A stretch of 12,952 nt of DNA from Cephalothrix simula (Eukaryota > Nemertea > Palaeonemertea > Archinemertea > Cephalotrichidae), in the NCBI GenBank assembly GCA_035591015.1, contig JAXIUW010167781.1, positions 1 to 12,952 on the forward strand, read 5' to 3'. The position numbers and the translations under genes were made by a program. Positions within the stretch are counted from its first letter, which is position 1, and the number at the start of each line of letters is the position of its first letter. The notes beneath the pieces are model-generated. The model was not told the DNA's origin. It made no database searches and saw nothing but the letters and a program-made list of their open reading frames with translations. Shown here one piece after another: positions 5,776-12,952 of this stretch.

Positions 5776-7740
5776 AACTTGAGAACGGTTTGATTTTGGT
5801 TTGTTTCAGGGATAACCAGTACAATTTTGCAAAATGTCTAAAGTCTTTGCTTCCAAATAGTTGACGGATGGTCCATTAAACATCCGCAAAATTTAATAAT
5901 TAATCCTACTTTCAGTCACAGACTCACAGTTTAATATGCGCCTGAGCTGGCCGTGGAAATAGCATTGGCAGAGCCACTGTAAAGAGGTGTCGGGCAATAT
6001 GTCGCTATTTCTTTTTGGCAAAATTTGGACTCCTGACGCCTTTGACGGAACCCCCTAGTCCAGCCATTAGGAAATCGGTGGCGTATGCTTTTACTTTAAT
6101 ATCATCGCCATTCGGCTTATTAGGAGCATGTTTCTGTCTGTTAATAATGCATTGTCTAATTACATGCGCAGACTTTAACGTTAAGGTGTTGAAAAATGTT
6201 TTATGCATTTGCATTACAAATGTATTATAAATTTTCATTGTATAGTTTCCTAATTTCTATATATTCGTGGCTCGTGGGATATATTAATTTAGCCCTATAT
6301 TCATTTGAAAAGGACTGTGAGGAAAACCTACCCTTCCAGTGCAAAAAGACCTAAAACTTATCACATATTTGTACTGGTTACCCCTGTATAGTGTATACTT
6401 CGTTCTGATTAAGTGCAATAATTATGACCGCAATGTAACGCTGGTTGCCTTGTCCTATTCAAAATATTTAATTTAATAGTTTTCATACATTGTATAACAC
6501 GTTAACAGGTTAATGCTTTTGCCAAAGAATTATAATATATATAAGTCCAACTAATCCAGATATGCATTTGGCAATTTGTGTATTATCATTTTATATAATT
6601 GTATCATTCCATTATTGACCAATATTTATTAATTACATACTTTTATTTTTATAACTGCATTATTTTTTTGTAAGAATCTATGAACTTTAGATTGCCCAAA
6701 TGCATGTATTTATATCCTATTGTACAAAGGTGCTTTAAGTATACTGCCATGTCCAAAGTATTTCTCTGGCACCTTTCATTAATTACTGCCATTTAAGTGT
6801 TTTTACAACTAAATAACTAATAGATTTTGTAGAGAAATAGATTTTGTAGAATATATTTCTATACATTAGTAATTTTCCAAGTACTTTTACATTCCCATTT
6901 TAAAAATAATGAACGTATATGTATCAAAAAAATGTATCATTTAGTCCTAAGGCCTCCTGCCGAATCTAAAGGAGATAATATTGGCGGGAAATCTGGGTAC
7001 CCAGATTACCGCTAACTATTGTTTCAAAATACTTTTTATGGTGCATTATTCTTATCAATTTGCGAAGTTCAAATATTTTATTTCATTAATATTTAAATAG
7101 ACAGTGAAAACATAGATGTACCTATACAGTAATTAACAAGTTATCACATGTAATTTTATACCTGTTCTTTAATTTGTTTTTTTATCATAAACACGTTTAT
7201 ATTGTTTATTGGCTATGTACCTGCATCTTAATGAAGTTCAAAATTCTATCAATGAAACGCTTATTACATGTATGGCCGCGTTGCGCCTCTGCCCACTGCT
7301 GTTGGTTTCATTTAGTTACTTTCTTAATATCACTGACTTTTTAATTTATGATCTCATTCTGATACTTTTTGTTGTAATTTTAGATAATATAATTAGTTAA
7401 TTTTTTTTAATGATGGGAAAAATATCTAACCGTCGATACAGAGGGAATGTAAATAGCCGATTGTGCTCCCCTTATGCCTAAATCAGTTCGGTAAACTGGT
7501 CCTATGATGCCCTATGGGCAGCCTTCCTAAACTGTCCTATATAGCTATCACAAAGAGCAATATAATGGCGTCGTAAACGGCAATTTGTTTTTTTCTATTT
7601 CGTGAAACTCCTTCCTGTGTGATGAAACCAGACAAATGACTTGTAACCAATATTGTTCCCACAGGTTTAAAACATTAAAATAAATTTTTCATTTATAAAA
7701 TTGAGATACAAAACTGAGCACAATTCAAAGGAAAAAATGC
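5776..7740. other. Intergenic region, AT-rich, no gene seen
   Basis: This is sequence downstream of the TRAF4-like gene. Only short frames (63-77 codons at 6015-6230, 6238-6005 and 7209-7400) occur, with no recognisable domain or splice context. A remnant resembling dispersed repeat family A may lie in 6005-6235. The remainder is mostly A+T runs plus one more mixed-composition patch at about 7425-7580 that I cannot assign. Confidence 0.6.
6005..6235 (+). repeat. Possible remnant of dispersed repeat family A
   Basis: The stretch TAGGAGCATGTTTCTGTCTG followed by TTAATAATGCATTG (about 6120-6155) resembles GGGTACATGTTTATATCTG followed by TCGTTAATGCATG at 2667-2700 and the equivalent part of copy 2. 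The similarity is short, and the flanks do not align convincingly by eye, so this could be coincidence or a very old fragment. Confidence 0.3.
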
Positions 7741-8126
7741 CATTGATAGCGCCATTATATTGTAGAATACCATATCAGCAAAGTCAATGAAAATCTGACC
7801 AATGGCGCTATTATGTTTGCGCCACAATTGCCGCTTATATAAAAAAAATACCATGAAAGTTTCCCGAACTGAAATAAAGTAACAGTCGCCGGCGACGACG
7901 TGCTAAAACGAGATATCTGAGCACAGGCACTGTAACATTTTCTTTCTATGCACGATATCGCTATGCTTCGGCGCTCTGATTTTTTTTGTTTTGTTTTCAC
8001 ACGTCGTCGCTTCCTCCCCGAAGAGAATTCTAGGCCTTTTGCACGTGTTAATTACCGTTTTTACCGTTACTCTGTTGACGGAAACCCTGTATAGCCGTTA
8101 TTTTATCGTGTTTTTGTTATTGACTA
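7741..8126. other. Intergenic segment with a short inverted repeat
   Basis: An 11-bp perfect inverted repeat, ATAGCGCCATT (7746-7756) and AATGGCGCTAT (7801-7811), is spaced 44 nt apart. It could be the ends of a tiny or decayed element or an accidental hairpin. No target duplication is evident. The remainder up to the MITE start has no gene-like feature. The 81- and 117-codon open frames here overlap repeats and look random. Confidence 0.4.
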
Positions 8127-8372
8127 ATTCCACGGTAACTTCGTTAACGAAGTTACTGAAAGTAAAGTTCAATAGCTATGTAACTGAAAGAGTGACAGGT
8201 GTCAAACACCATGGGATGTCCCCAGAACCTTGTCTAGTTTTGTTATCATCTATCAAAAAGTTTTTTACTCGCTTAGTTTTTTTACAAATGCATTACATGC
8301 ATTCTAATCTTTATAAATCGCAAAAAACTAAAGCAAAACACTAGTTTTTTCGTAACGAAGTTACCGTGGAAT
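8127..8372. mobile_element. MITE, 246 bp, TA-flanked
   Basis: Perfect 20-bp terminal inverted repeats, ATTCCACGGTAACTTCGTTA at 8127-8146 and its reverse complement at 8353-8372, are flanked by the dinucleotide TA on both sides (8125-8126 and 8373-8374). A TA duplication fits the Tc1/mariner or a related superfamily, although two bases alone are weak evidence. On the left side the TIR runs into a perfect 22-bp palindrome (8135-8156) because AACGAAGTTAC follows the terminal GTAACTTCGTT. The interior carries no transposase frame, so it is non-autonomous. The perfect ends suggest a fairly recent insertion. The 117-codon open frame on the + strand (7991-8344) crosses the element boundary and is not a gene. 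Confidence 0.8.
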
Positions 8373-8911
8373 TATTCTGTTACAGTGGTGGACTCCTTGT
8401 CCTAGTCATTATATTTCAACTCTTCATATAAATGTGTAGTTTTTTAATTTAATTAATTTATTGTAACTGTTTTATTGTATTTCACGTTGTCCGATTATAT
8501 TTAATGTTATGAAATAATTGTTTTTTTTTCTTTTTATTTCTTCGGATGGTTATAAGCAAGTTTTTATAAGTTTCGGGGAAAACAGAGAAGAAAACTTGAA
8601 TACGCACAAAAATGTTGGGACTCGTGTTACACGTATTCTCCGATCCGGGAGACCGGGACATATATGTTCTAAGCATTTGGGTTTTTATTTTCAATATCGG
8701 TCGGAGCGGACTAAAAAGAACTAGGAACTAGGAACTAGGAGGAAAATTTAGTTCTTTTTTGACACACACTTTCAATTTTACTATTAATAAAAATATTTAA
8801 AACACATATTCCGATATGCGTCAGGGAAGTACCCCTTGCATAACATCGAATCCGGAGAGGATCTCCTTCAGAACAGCCATATCCCACTTTTTTATCCCTC
8901 GGCGGAATTTT
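8373..8911. other. Intergenic, no gene seen; small heptamer tandem
   Basis: The segment is AT-rich with homopolymer T runs near 8520. At 8718-8738 there are three perfect copies of the 7-mer GAACTAG. A more GC-rich patch at about 8615-8665 (CGTGTTACACGTATTCTCCG and onward) looks like an old repeat fragment. Overlapping 68-77-codon frames on both strands show no recognisable protein signature. Confidence 0.5.
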
Positions 8912-9012
8912 CGATAGCTTATCGAAAATAAAGGTGAGGTTAAATGAGGAATTTCCTTCTCTGACCAAAATTTTTGCCGCTAGGGGCCGCCATTTCCCAT
9001 TATTCGGGACTT
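8912..9012 (+). repeat. ~100-bp direct repeat, copy 1
   Basis: This copy begins with the near-palindrome TTCGATAGCTTATCGAA (9-bp arms including one more base pair on each side at 8910-8930), continues AATAAAGGTGAGGTTAAATG and AGGAATT, and ends with GACCAAAA-TTT, CTAGGGGC-GC and CCATT blocks. The same order recurs at 9282-9382, offset by 370 bp. The first ~45 bp are almost identical and the rest is diverged. It could be a tandemly duplicated module of an unidentified non-autonomous element. Confidence 0.75.
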
Positions 9013-9281
9013 AGAGCCGTATAACTTTGTCATAACTTGTAGAATCCTATAACTTTTGCATCAGAGATGACCCACAAAGGGTTTTATTTTCAGGTCAAGC
9101 TCACGTGACCCTGCAGTTAGTACAATGTACATGTATGTGAAAAAAGTCAAAATGGTCGTAGAGAGTTGTAGTCTACTTCAGGAGACTCATGTTTCTCTCT
9201 CAATACCCCCCTTTCGATCGAACATATTGATAGATACCAACCCGTTAGTTCACTACGGAAAGAGAGTTGCGGTTAGCGTCA

Positions 9282-9382
9282 TTCGATAGCTTATCGAAAA
9301 TAAAGGGGAGGTTAAATGAGGAATTAATTTTCTTCGACCAAAACTTTCGACACTAGGGGCGCTTTTCCATTTTTGGCACTTT
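9282..9382 (+). repeat. ~100-bp direct repeat, copy 2
   Basis: This is the second copy of the module at 8912-9012, with a shared TTCGATAGCTTATCGAAAAT start, AAAGGGGAGGTTAAATGAGG, then GACCAAAAC-TT, CTAGGGGCGC and CCATTTTT. The 270 bp between the copies are not obviously repeated and contain no gene. The TTATCGAA palindrome could extrude as a small cruciform. Confidence 0.75.
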
Positions 9383-9433
9383 CATCTGTTTAATTAATCA
9401 TTTTTTCCTTCATAATTATTGTAACCAACAAAA

Positions 9434-9496
9434 CAAGCGATGCCTCAGTTTCTGACCGCGCAATGAAGCGATGCCCCCGTTTGTGATCGCTCACAC
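9434..9496 (+). repeat. 31-bp imperfect tandem repeat, two copies
   Basis: Two adjacent imperfect units begin with AAGCGATGCC at 9435 and 9466. Both continue as CNGTTT-TGA-CGC, so the period is 31 bp. The composition is richer in G+C than its surroundings. No function can be assigned. Confidence 0.55.
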
Positions 9497-9799
9497 CGAG
9501 GGGTTTACGGTCTGTGACCATTATATTTTCTTGCTGTTTTTTTTGGCGTTTTCATGCCCGACTACATTCAATTCTGGTTCAATACATACCAATTAAGTAG
9601 AAAATTAATTCCAGCCACTTTCCCAGCCTCTGTTATTGGAATTCTCAAAATATCTGATACCAAAGAGAATCGATTGCTTATGAATGGCAAAGAGGGGTAT
9701 AATTGATGAACTGAATCTATTTCCGTGTTTCTAAAGCAATTAGTCGGTATTTGGGATTGATGATTTTGGCTGAAAATCAATAACCTATCGACTTCGTAT

Positions 9800-11231
9800 A
9801 ATTAAGTCTGTGGGTAAGAAAGATAAGTAAAACATTGACACAAAGTTATTCACAGGAATGTCATTACTAAAACATTTATTGCCGAAAAGCAACAATATAT
9901 GGCAGTGAAACAACAGTAATATAATATATAGATATAATATATGAGATTCAATAATTGATGATAAATTTCTAGCTTATAAAATTACGATTATAAAATTATC
10001 ATATTATATAATAAAGTTGATATGCAGAAAGAATTAAGATAATATGTATTTCACGAGAAAAATGCAAGAAAATTAAGTGATAATTTTTGTGTAATTTTGT
10101 TATGATTGTAACTTTCGCATATACACTACTATTTAGAAAAACCATTTGGTTATGGAAAAACGTACACAGATTTTTTAAACAAACCTGAAAAAACTATTTC
10201 TAATCATGGATATTATAGTTACAAACACTCTGCTATTTATATACGGCTAATTGGTGAGCATAAATAATGTTTGAAGTGAGCATAAATAATGTTTGAAGTG
10301 AGCATAAATAATGTTAGAATGGAAAGATGGCGCATTAAAATTCATTGCAAAAGATATCAGCTTTTAAGATATCAATAAGGGCTAAGGCGCATTGAATACT
10401 AATTGACAGTATTTTACATGAACAAAATAAGATTATAATAATCTTAATAACCCTTGATTATCCTTAATTATCTTGATTTAAAAAGCAGTCAACCTGAGTC
10501 AACTCTCTTAATTGGCAAACAGCAATTAGAATGTCCATCATTTCCAATCGACATACAGGTAATAATGGTCTTCGAAATAATTGAACATAAAAATTAATAA
10601 CAATGTAATCATTTTTGCCCCTTGTACCTTAAATTGGACCAGAGATGAAATTTTAATTTTTGAGTTGTTTTTATTAAAAAAATCAATATCTTCTCAAGAG
10701 TAAAATTACTTATTTATCAAAATTCCAACACATGTATCTTTAATTATACTTGAATTTATGAGTTTTAGAAACACTTACTTATCTACTTAAAAAATTAATA
10801 TAATACAGACATTCTATCACAGATATTAACAATACATAAGAAAACAATCATATATTCTAAAAATATATTCCCCAACCTATGTTTACTTTTACTAAAAATA
10901 TTAATGTAGATGAACAAATTTTTAAACTTTCATGATTTCATTATAACCTCCACTACTTTTTATTAACTAAAATGATGGACTTTTATCATTTCATGACTAA
11001 TAATTATTGAGCAAAAAATGTAGGAAATGCTTTTTTGCATTTAAAAGTTATGGCAAATAATCAATAGCAAAAATTCCAAGTTAAAACCAATAAAAATATT
11101 AGTCAACTATAAAAATTCAGTGATTTGGTGATAGTAAACAATTCTAAATGATAATAAATAAAACACAATGTACATGTTAAGATGCAATTAATTAATATCC
11201 ACAATCTTTTTTTTCAAATTTAGGAAGTTTT
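9800..11231. other. Very AT-rich intergenic desert
   Basis: This is strongly A+T-rich sequence with no open frame of note, no splice-like exon and no recognisable repeat family except the 22-bp tandem at 10254. A perfect short palindrome, AAGATTATAATAATCTT, lies at 10429-10445, and an alternating TA-rich tract runs around 9916-9950. Nothing here supports a gene. Confidence 0.65.
10254..10319 (+). repeat. 22-bp tandem repeat, three copies
   Basis: Three head-to-tail units of GTGAGCATAAATAATGTTTG followed by AA start at 10254, 10276 and 10298. The first two are identical and the third differs at one base (GTTAG for GTTTG). It is a short minisatellite, probably a recent slippage product and likely polymorphic. 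Confidence 0.9.
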
Positions 11232-11237
11232 TTTATT
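11232..11237 (-). terminator. Candidate poly(A) signal of the DNAJC24-like gene
   Basis: TTTATT on the + strand reads AATAAA on the - strand, about 330 nt past the stop codon at 11568. I saw no canonical signal nearer to the stop, but variant signals are possible in such AT-rich sequence, so the 3' end is uncertain. Confidence 0.4.
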
Positions 11238-11519
11238 TCTAAATAATCAAATTTGTCTTTCATGCAAGATATTTGCAAACTAATATAACGAACTGAGTTG
11301 CATAACGAGTAGACCAAGCATATTTTTAGAATAAAATAAAGTAAAATTACAACTCATAAAATGACAGCTCTTATAACAGGTAGAGTAAAAAAAAGCCTTT
11401 CAAGGAAATGACTAGAAAACTTGAATATATTTTGCAGCTATATTTCACTGCTAATGGAATAAACTGTATCATAATTTGTTCATAAGTGGCTTTCCATTTG
11501 TGGTTTAAACTATCAATAG

Positions 11520-11538
11520 TGTGTGTGATCCACACACA
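11520..11538 (-). other. Perfect hairpin in the putative 3' UTR
   Basis: TGTGTGTG (11520-11527) pairs perfectly with CACACACA (11531-11538) across a 3-nt loop, about 30 nt after the stop of the DNAJC24-like gene. The stem could form in the mRNA, but no known element matches and it may simply be a mirrored dinucleotide repeat. Confidence 0.4.
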
Positions 11539-11567
11539 TTACAACAGAAATTATAACCTTAAACTAT

Positions 11568-12302
11568 TTACTGACAGTTTTCTCGCACATATCTTGTTTC
11601 ATTTTCATCAGAGCTTCCGACATCATTCTCATCTGAGGACATTTGATTATCATTTTCTTCAATGGTTTCTGGAGGCAAAGGGCTATTTTCCATTGCAGAG
11701 TAATCAGAATCATAAACCATTGTATTAACAGCAAAATGATATTCATCTTCATCATAATGAATCTTAAGACTTAATGTGCAGGAATCACAACAAACAATAT
11801 CAACTCTAAATAATGTTTCAGACTCAGTAAGTCGATAACTTCCTCCACATCTACAAGGGTAAAAGTAAGTTTGATCTCCTTCATCGAAGTCAAGAACATC
11901 AAATTCAACAATTTCTTGAATTGGCCATTGTTGAGCAAGACACCTATGTGTCAATGCAGCATCATATTCTCTACGAAGTTTCTCATTAGCAAGAATTTTC
12001 CATGCTTTATCGATTGCAATGAATCGCTCATTAAATGCATTATCAACTGTCATATCACTGCTCGAATTTTCATTTTCAATAGAGACAACTGGAACTGATT
12101 TGGAAGGTGAATTTCTAGGTGAAATATGAGTAGATGTAGCTGCTGTAGCTGCATGAGTTGGAGAGTCAACAATATTACTACCAGACATATCATGCATATT
12201 TTTGTCTGGATGATATCTCAAAACTAGTCTTTGATAAGCACGCTTTAATTCATCCTGAGTAGCTTCAGCAGGACACTCTAAGACTTCATATAAATTCTCC
12301 AT
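11568..12302 (-). CDS. DNAJC24: DPH4/DNAJC24-like co-chaperone for diphthamide biosynthesis, with long J-domain insert
   Basis: An uninterrupted 244-residue frame starts at ATG 12302, and an in-frame TAA lies two codons upstream. Residues 1-38 form J-domain helices I-II with the essential HPD at 31-33, and residues 91-114 form helix III (ERFIAIDKAWKILANEKLRR). Residues about 131-184 are a CSL/DPH-type zinc finger with CRCGG (Cys 150, 152) and CDSC (Cys 172, 175). In known DPH4/DNAJC24 proteins the zinc finger binds iron or zinc and supports electron supply to the Fe-S enzyme that modifies the histidine of elongation factor 2, in the cytosol. Vertebrate members are about 150 residues long. This one is longer because of a Ser/Thr-rich, low-complexity insert (about 37-88) between HPD and helix III and an acidic tail (about 185-244) with SSDEN twice. 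The gene is intronless here, which may be lineage-specific or indicate a retrocopy. All key residues are intact. Confidence 0.93.
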   Translation of the reverse strand: MENLYEVLECPAEATQDELKRAYQRLVLRYHPDKNMHDMSGSNIVDSPTHAATAATSTHISPRNSPSKSVPVVSIENENSSSDMTVDNAFNERFIAIDKAWKILANEKLRREYDAALTHRCLAQQWPIQEIVEFDVLDFDEGDQTYFYPCRCGGSYRLTESETLFRVDIVCCDSCTLSLKIHYDEDEYHFAVNTMVYDSDYSAMENSPLPPETIEENDNQMSSDENDVGSSDENETRYVRENCQ

Positions 12303-12396
12303 ATCTTAATTAACAAAAAACAATAAATTATCGGAGAATCAAAAACGTTTTCAATGAAAAATATTCAGTTTAAAATTTGTCAAACCTCAGCATAAA

Positions 12397-12446
12397 TTAC
12401 ATGGGCGCAGCCATTTTTAATTATTTTTGACGTAATGCGCATGACG
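12397..12446 (-). promoter_or_regulatory. Probable promoter of the DNAJC24-like gene (YY1, CRE and NRF-1-like motifs)
   Basis: About 100-145 nt upstream of the ATG, three housekeeping-type motifs lie close together. AAAATGGCTGC (minus strand, about 12419-12408) resembles a YY1 or TISU site, TGACGTAA at 12428-12435 resembles a CRE/ATF half site, and TGCGCATG at 12436-12443 resembles an NRF-1 half site. Their order is what one expects just upstream of or at a transcription start. The ATG within the YY1-like motif would open a five-codon upstream frame (12414-12397, ending in TAA). Assignment is by motif only. Confidence 0.4.
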
Positions 12447-12682
12447 GATATCAAATATCAGAGCGCAAACAACTATGGAGAATGAATATATTAATTTTTG
12501 AAGCGCGTGTGCAACGGTTTTCCGATTTTTGATATTCAAAACATGCTTTGCCTGAGGAAATGGCGCTTCTTCTTAACTTTTCCAAATCAGATGTTTTCAT
12601 CTGCCAGGGTAATTATTTAAACATCTGCTTGAATTTCTCTTGTCTGTTAACAGATTATCTGTTGATGATTACATATTTTCAG

Positions 12683-12952
12683 AGGGGTAGTACCCTTTTT
12701 TGGCCTTTTGGGTGCCGTAAAACGGGGTTACTTTGGCCGCCTTTTAGCATATATTGTTATGTAACTTAAAAGCATCTTGTCGAAGATCAACCAAGGTTAT
12801 CCAAAATATTTATAATAATCCCCTGAACACGTATGCAAAATTTCAGCTTAATCAGCTGAGTACTTCCAGAGCTATGGTGGATCAAACACTGCAAACTGGG
12901 CTTTCTGTCGTTGGGGTGACTTTGGCCACTTTATGCTATTCTTTGCCTTGCG
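12683..12952 (+). repeat. Repeat with GGGGT-ACTTTGGCC motif, running off the window
   Basis: GGGGTTACTTTGGCCGCC (12724-12741, followed by TTTTAGCATAT) recurs as GGGGTGACTTTGGCCACT (12913-12930, followed by TTATGCTATT). A looser version lies at 12683 (GGGGTAGTACCCTTTTTTGG). The period between the two clear copies is 189 bp. The composition is more GC-rich than the flanks. It looks like part of a repetitive element continuing beyond 12952, of unknown type. No complete unit or end is visible. Confidence 0.5.

Noticed and set aside
6300-6480. Similarity of the 6430-6465 stretch (TTGTCCTATTCAAA) to repeat copy 2
   Set aside because: Only a short motif is shared and the order of flanking blocks does not match, so it is too weak to call.
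7991-8344. 117-codon plus-strand open frame
   Set aside because: It starts outside and ends inside the TA-flanked MITE. The sequence is low in recognisable features and the frame appears accidental.
8908-9390. LTR retrotransposon suggested by the direct repeats
   Set aside because: The repeats are about 100 bp, only 270 bp apart, lack TG...CA ends and a primer-binding site, and no gag or pol is seen.
1-12952. CRISPR array, bacterial mobile system or defence island
   Set aside because: Introns, poly(A) signals, SINE and MITEs show eukaryotic nuclear DNA. The tandem repeats lack spacers and there are no prokaryotic genes.

Overview
The window is nuclear DNA of a metazoan, most likely an invertebrate. 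It is AT-rich. One gene is split by GT-AG introns, and the introns and intergenic space carry many short non-autonomous transposons. No bacterial features (operons, ribosome binding sites, CRISPR arrays) are present. The ACATGTA-rich AT background and the tRNA-derived SINE would suit a mollusc or another lophotrochozoan, but the sequence alone does not fix the phylum.

Two protein-coding genes can be supported. The first, on the + strand, is the 3' part of a TRAF4-like gene. Four exons (450-611, 3004-3165, 3625-3780, 4943-5557) join in phase 0 to give 364 residues: three TRAF-type zinc-finger blocks, a short coiled coil and a complete C-terminal MATH/TRAF domain, followed by a stop and an AATAAA signal at 5749. 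The RING-coding 5' exons lie upstream of the window. The second, on the - strand (12302-11568), is an intronless DPH4/DNAJC24-like gene. It encodes a J domain with HPD, a CSL/DPH-type zinc finger, an unusually long serine-rich insert inside the J domain and an acidic C-terminal tail. Its upstream side carries YY1-, CRE- and NRF-1-like motifs and could be a bidirectional promoter. The genes point toward each other, with about 6 kb between them.

Region by region: 1-449 is the end of an upstream TRAF4 intron. The 612-3003 intron holds three pieces of one unidentified dispersed repeat family in alternating orientations. Between the first two sits a 349-bp hAT-type MITE with a 16-bp perfect TIR and a perfect 8-bp target duplication. 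The 3166-3624 intron is nearly featureless. The 3781-4942 intron holds two diverged copies of a tRNA-derived SINE, head to head, separated by another piece of the same dispersed repeat. The convergent intergenic region (5558-11567) holds a repeat remnant near 6.1 kb, a 246-bp TA-flanked MITE (8127-8372), a pair of ~100-bp direct repeats with a palindromic head (8912 and 9282), small tandem repeats, and a very AT-rich gene desert from about 9.8 to 11.5 kb. The right edge (12683-12952) is another repeat running out of the window.

The two genes have no evident functional link: one is a signalling adaptor or ubiquitin ligase, the other a co-chaperone of diphthamide synthesis. I do not see an undescribed biological system. 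The items most worth following up are the modified DNAJC24 architecture, the zinc-finger exon duplication, the inverted repeats inside TRAF4 introns and the unnamed dispersed repeat.
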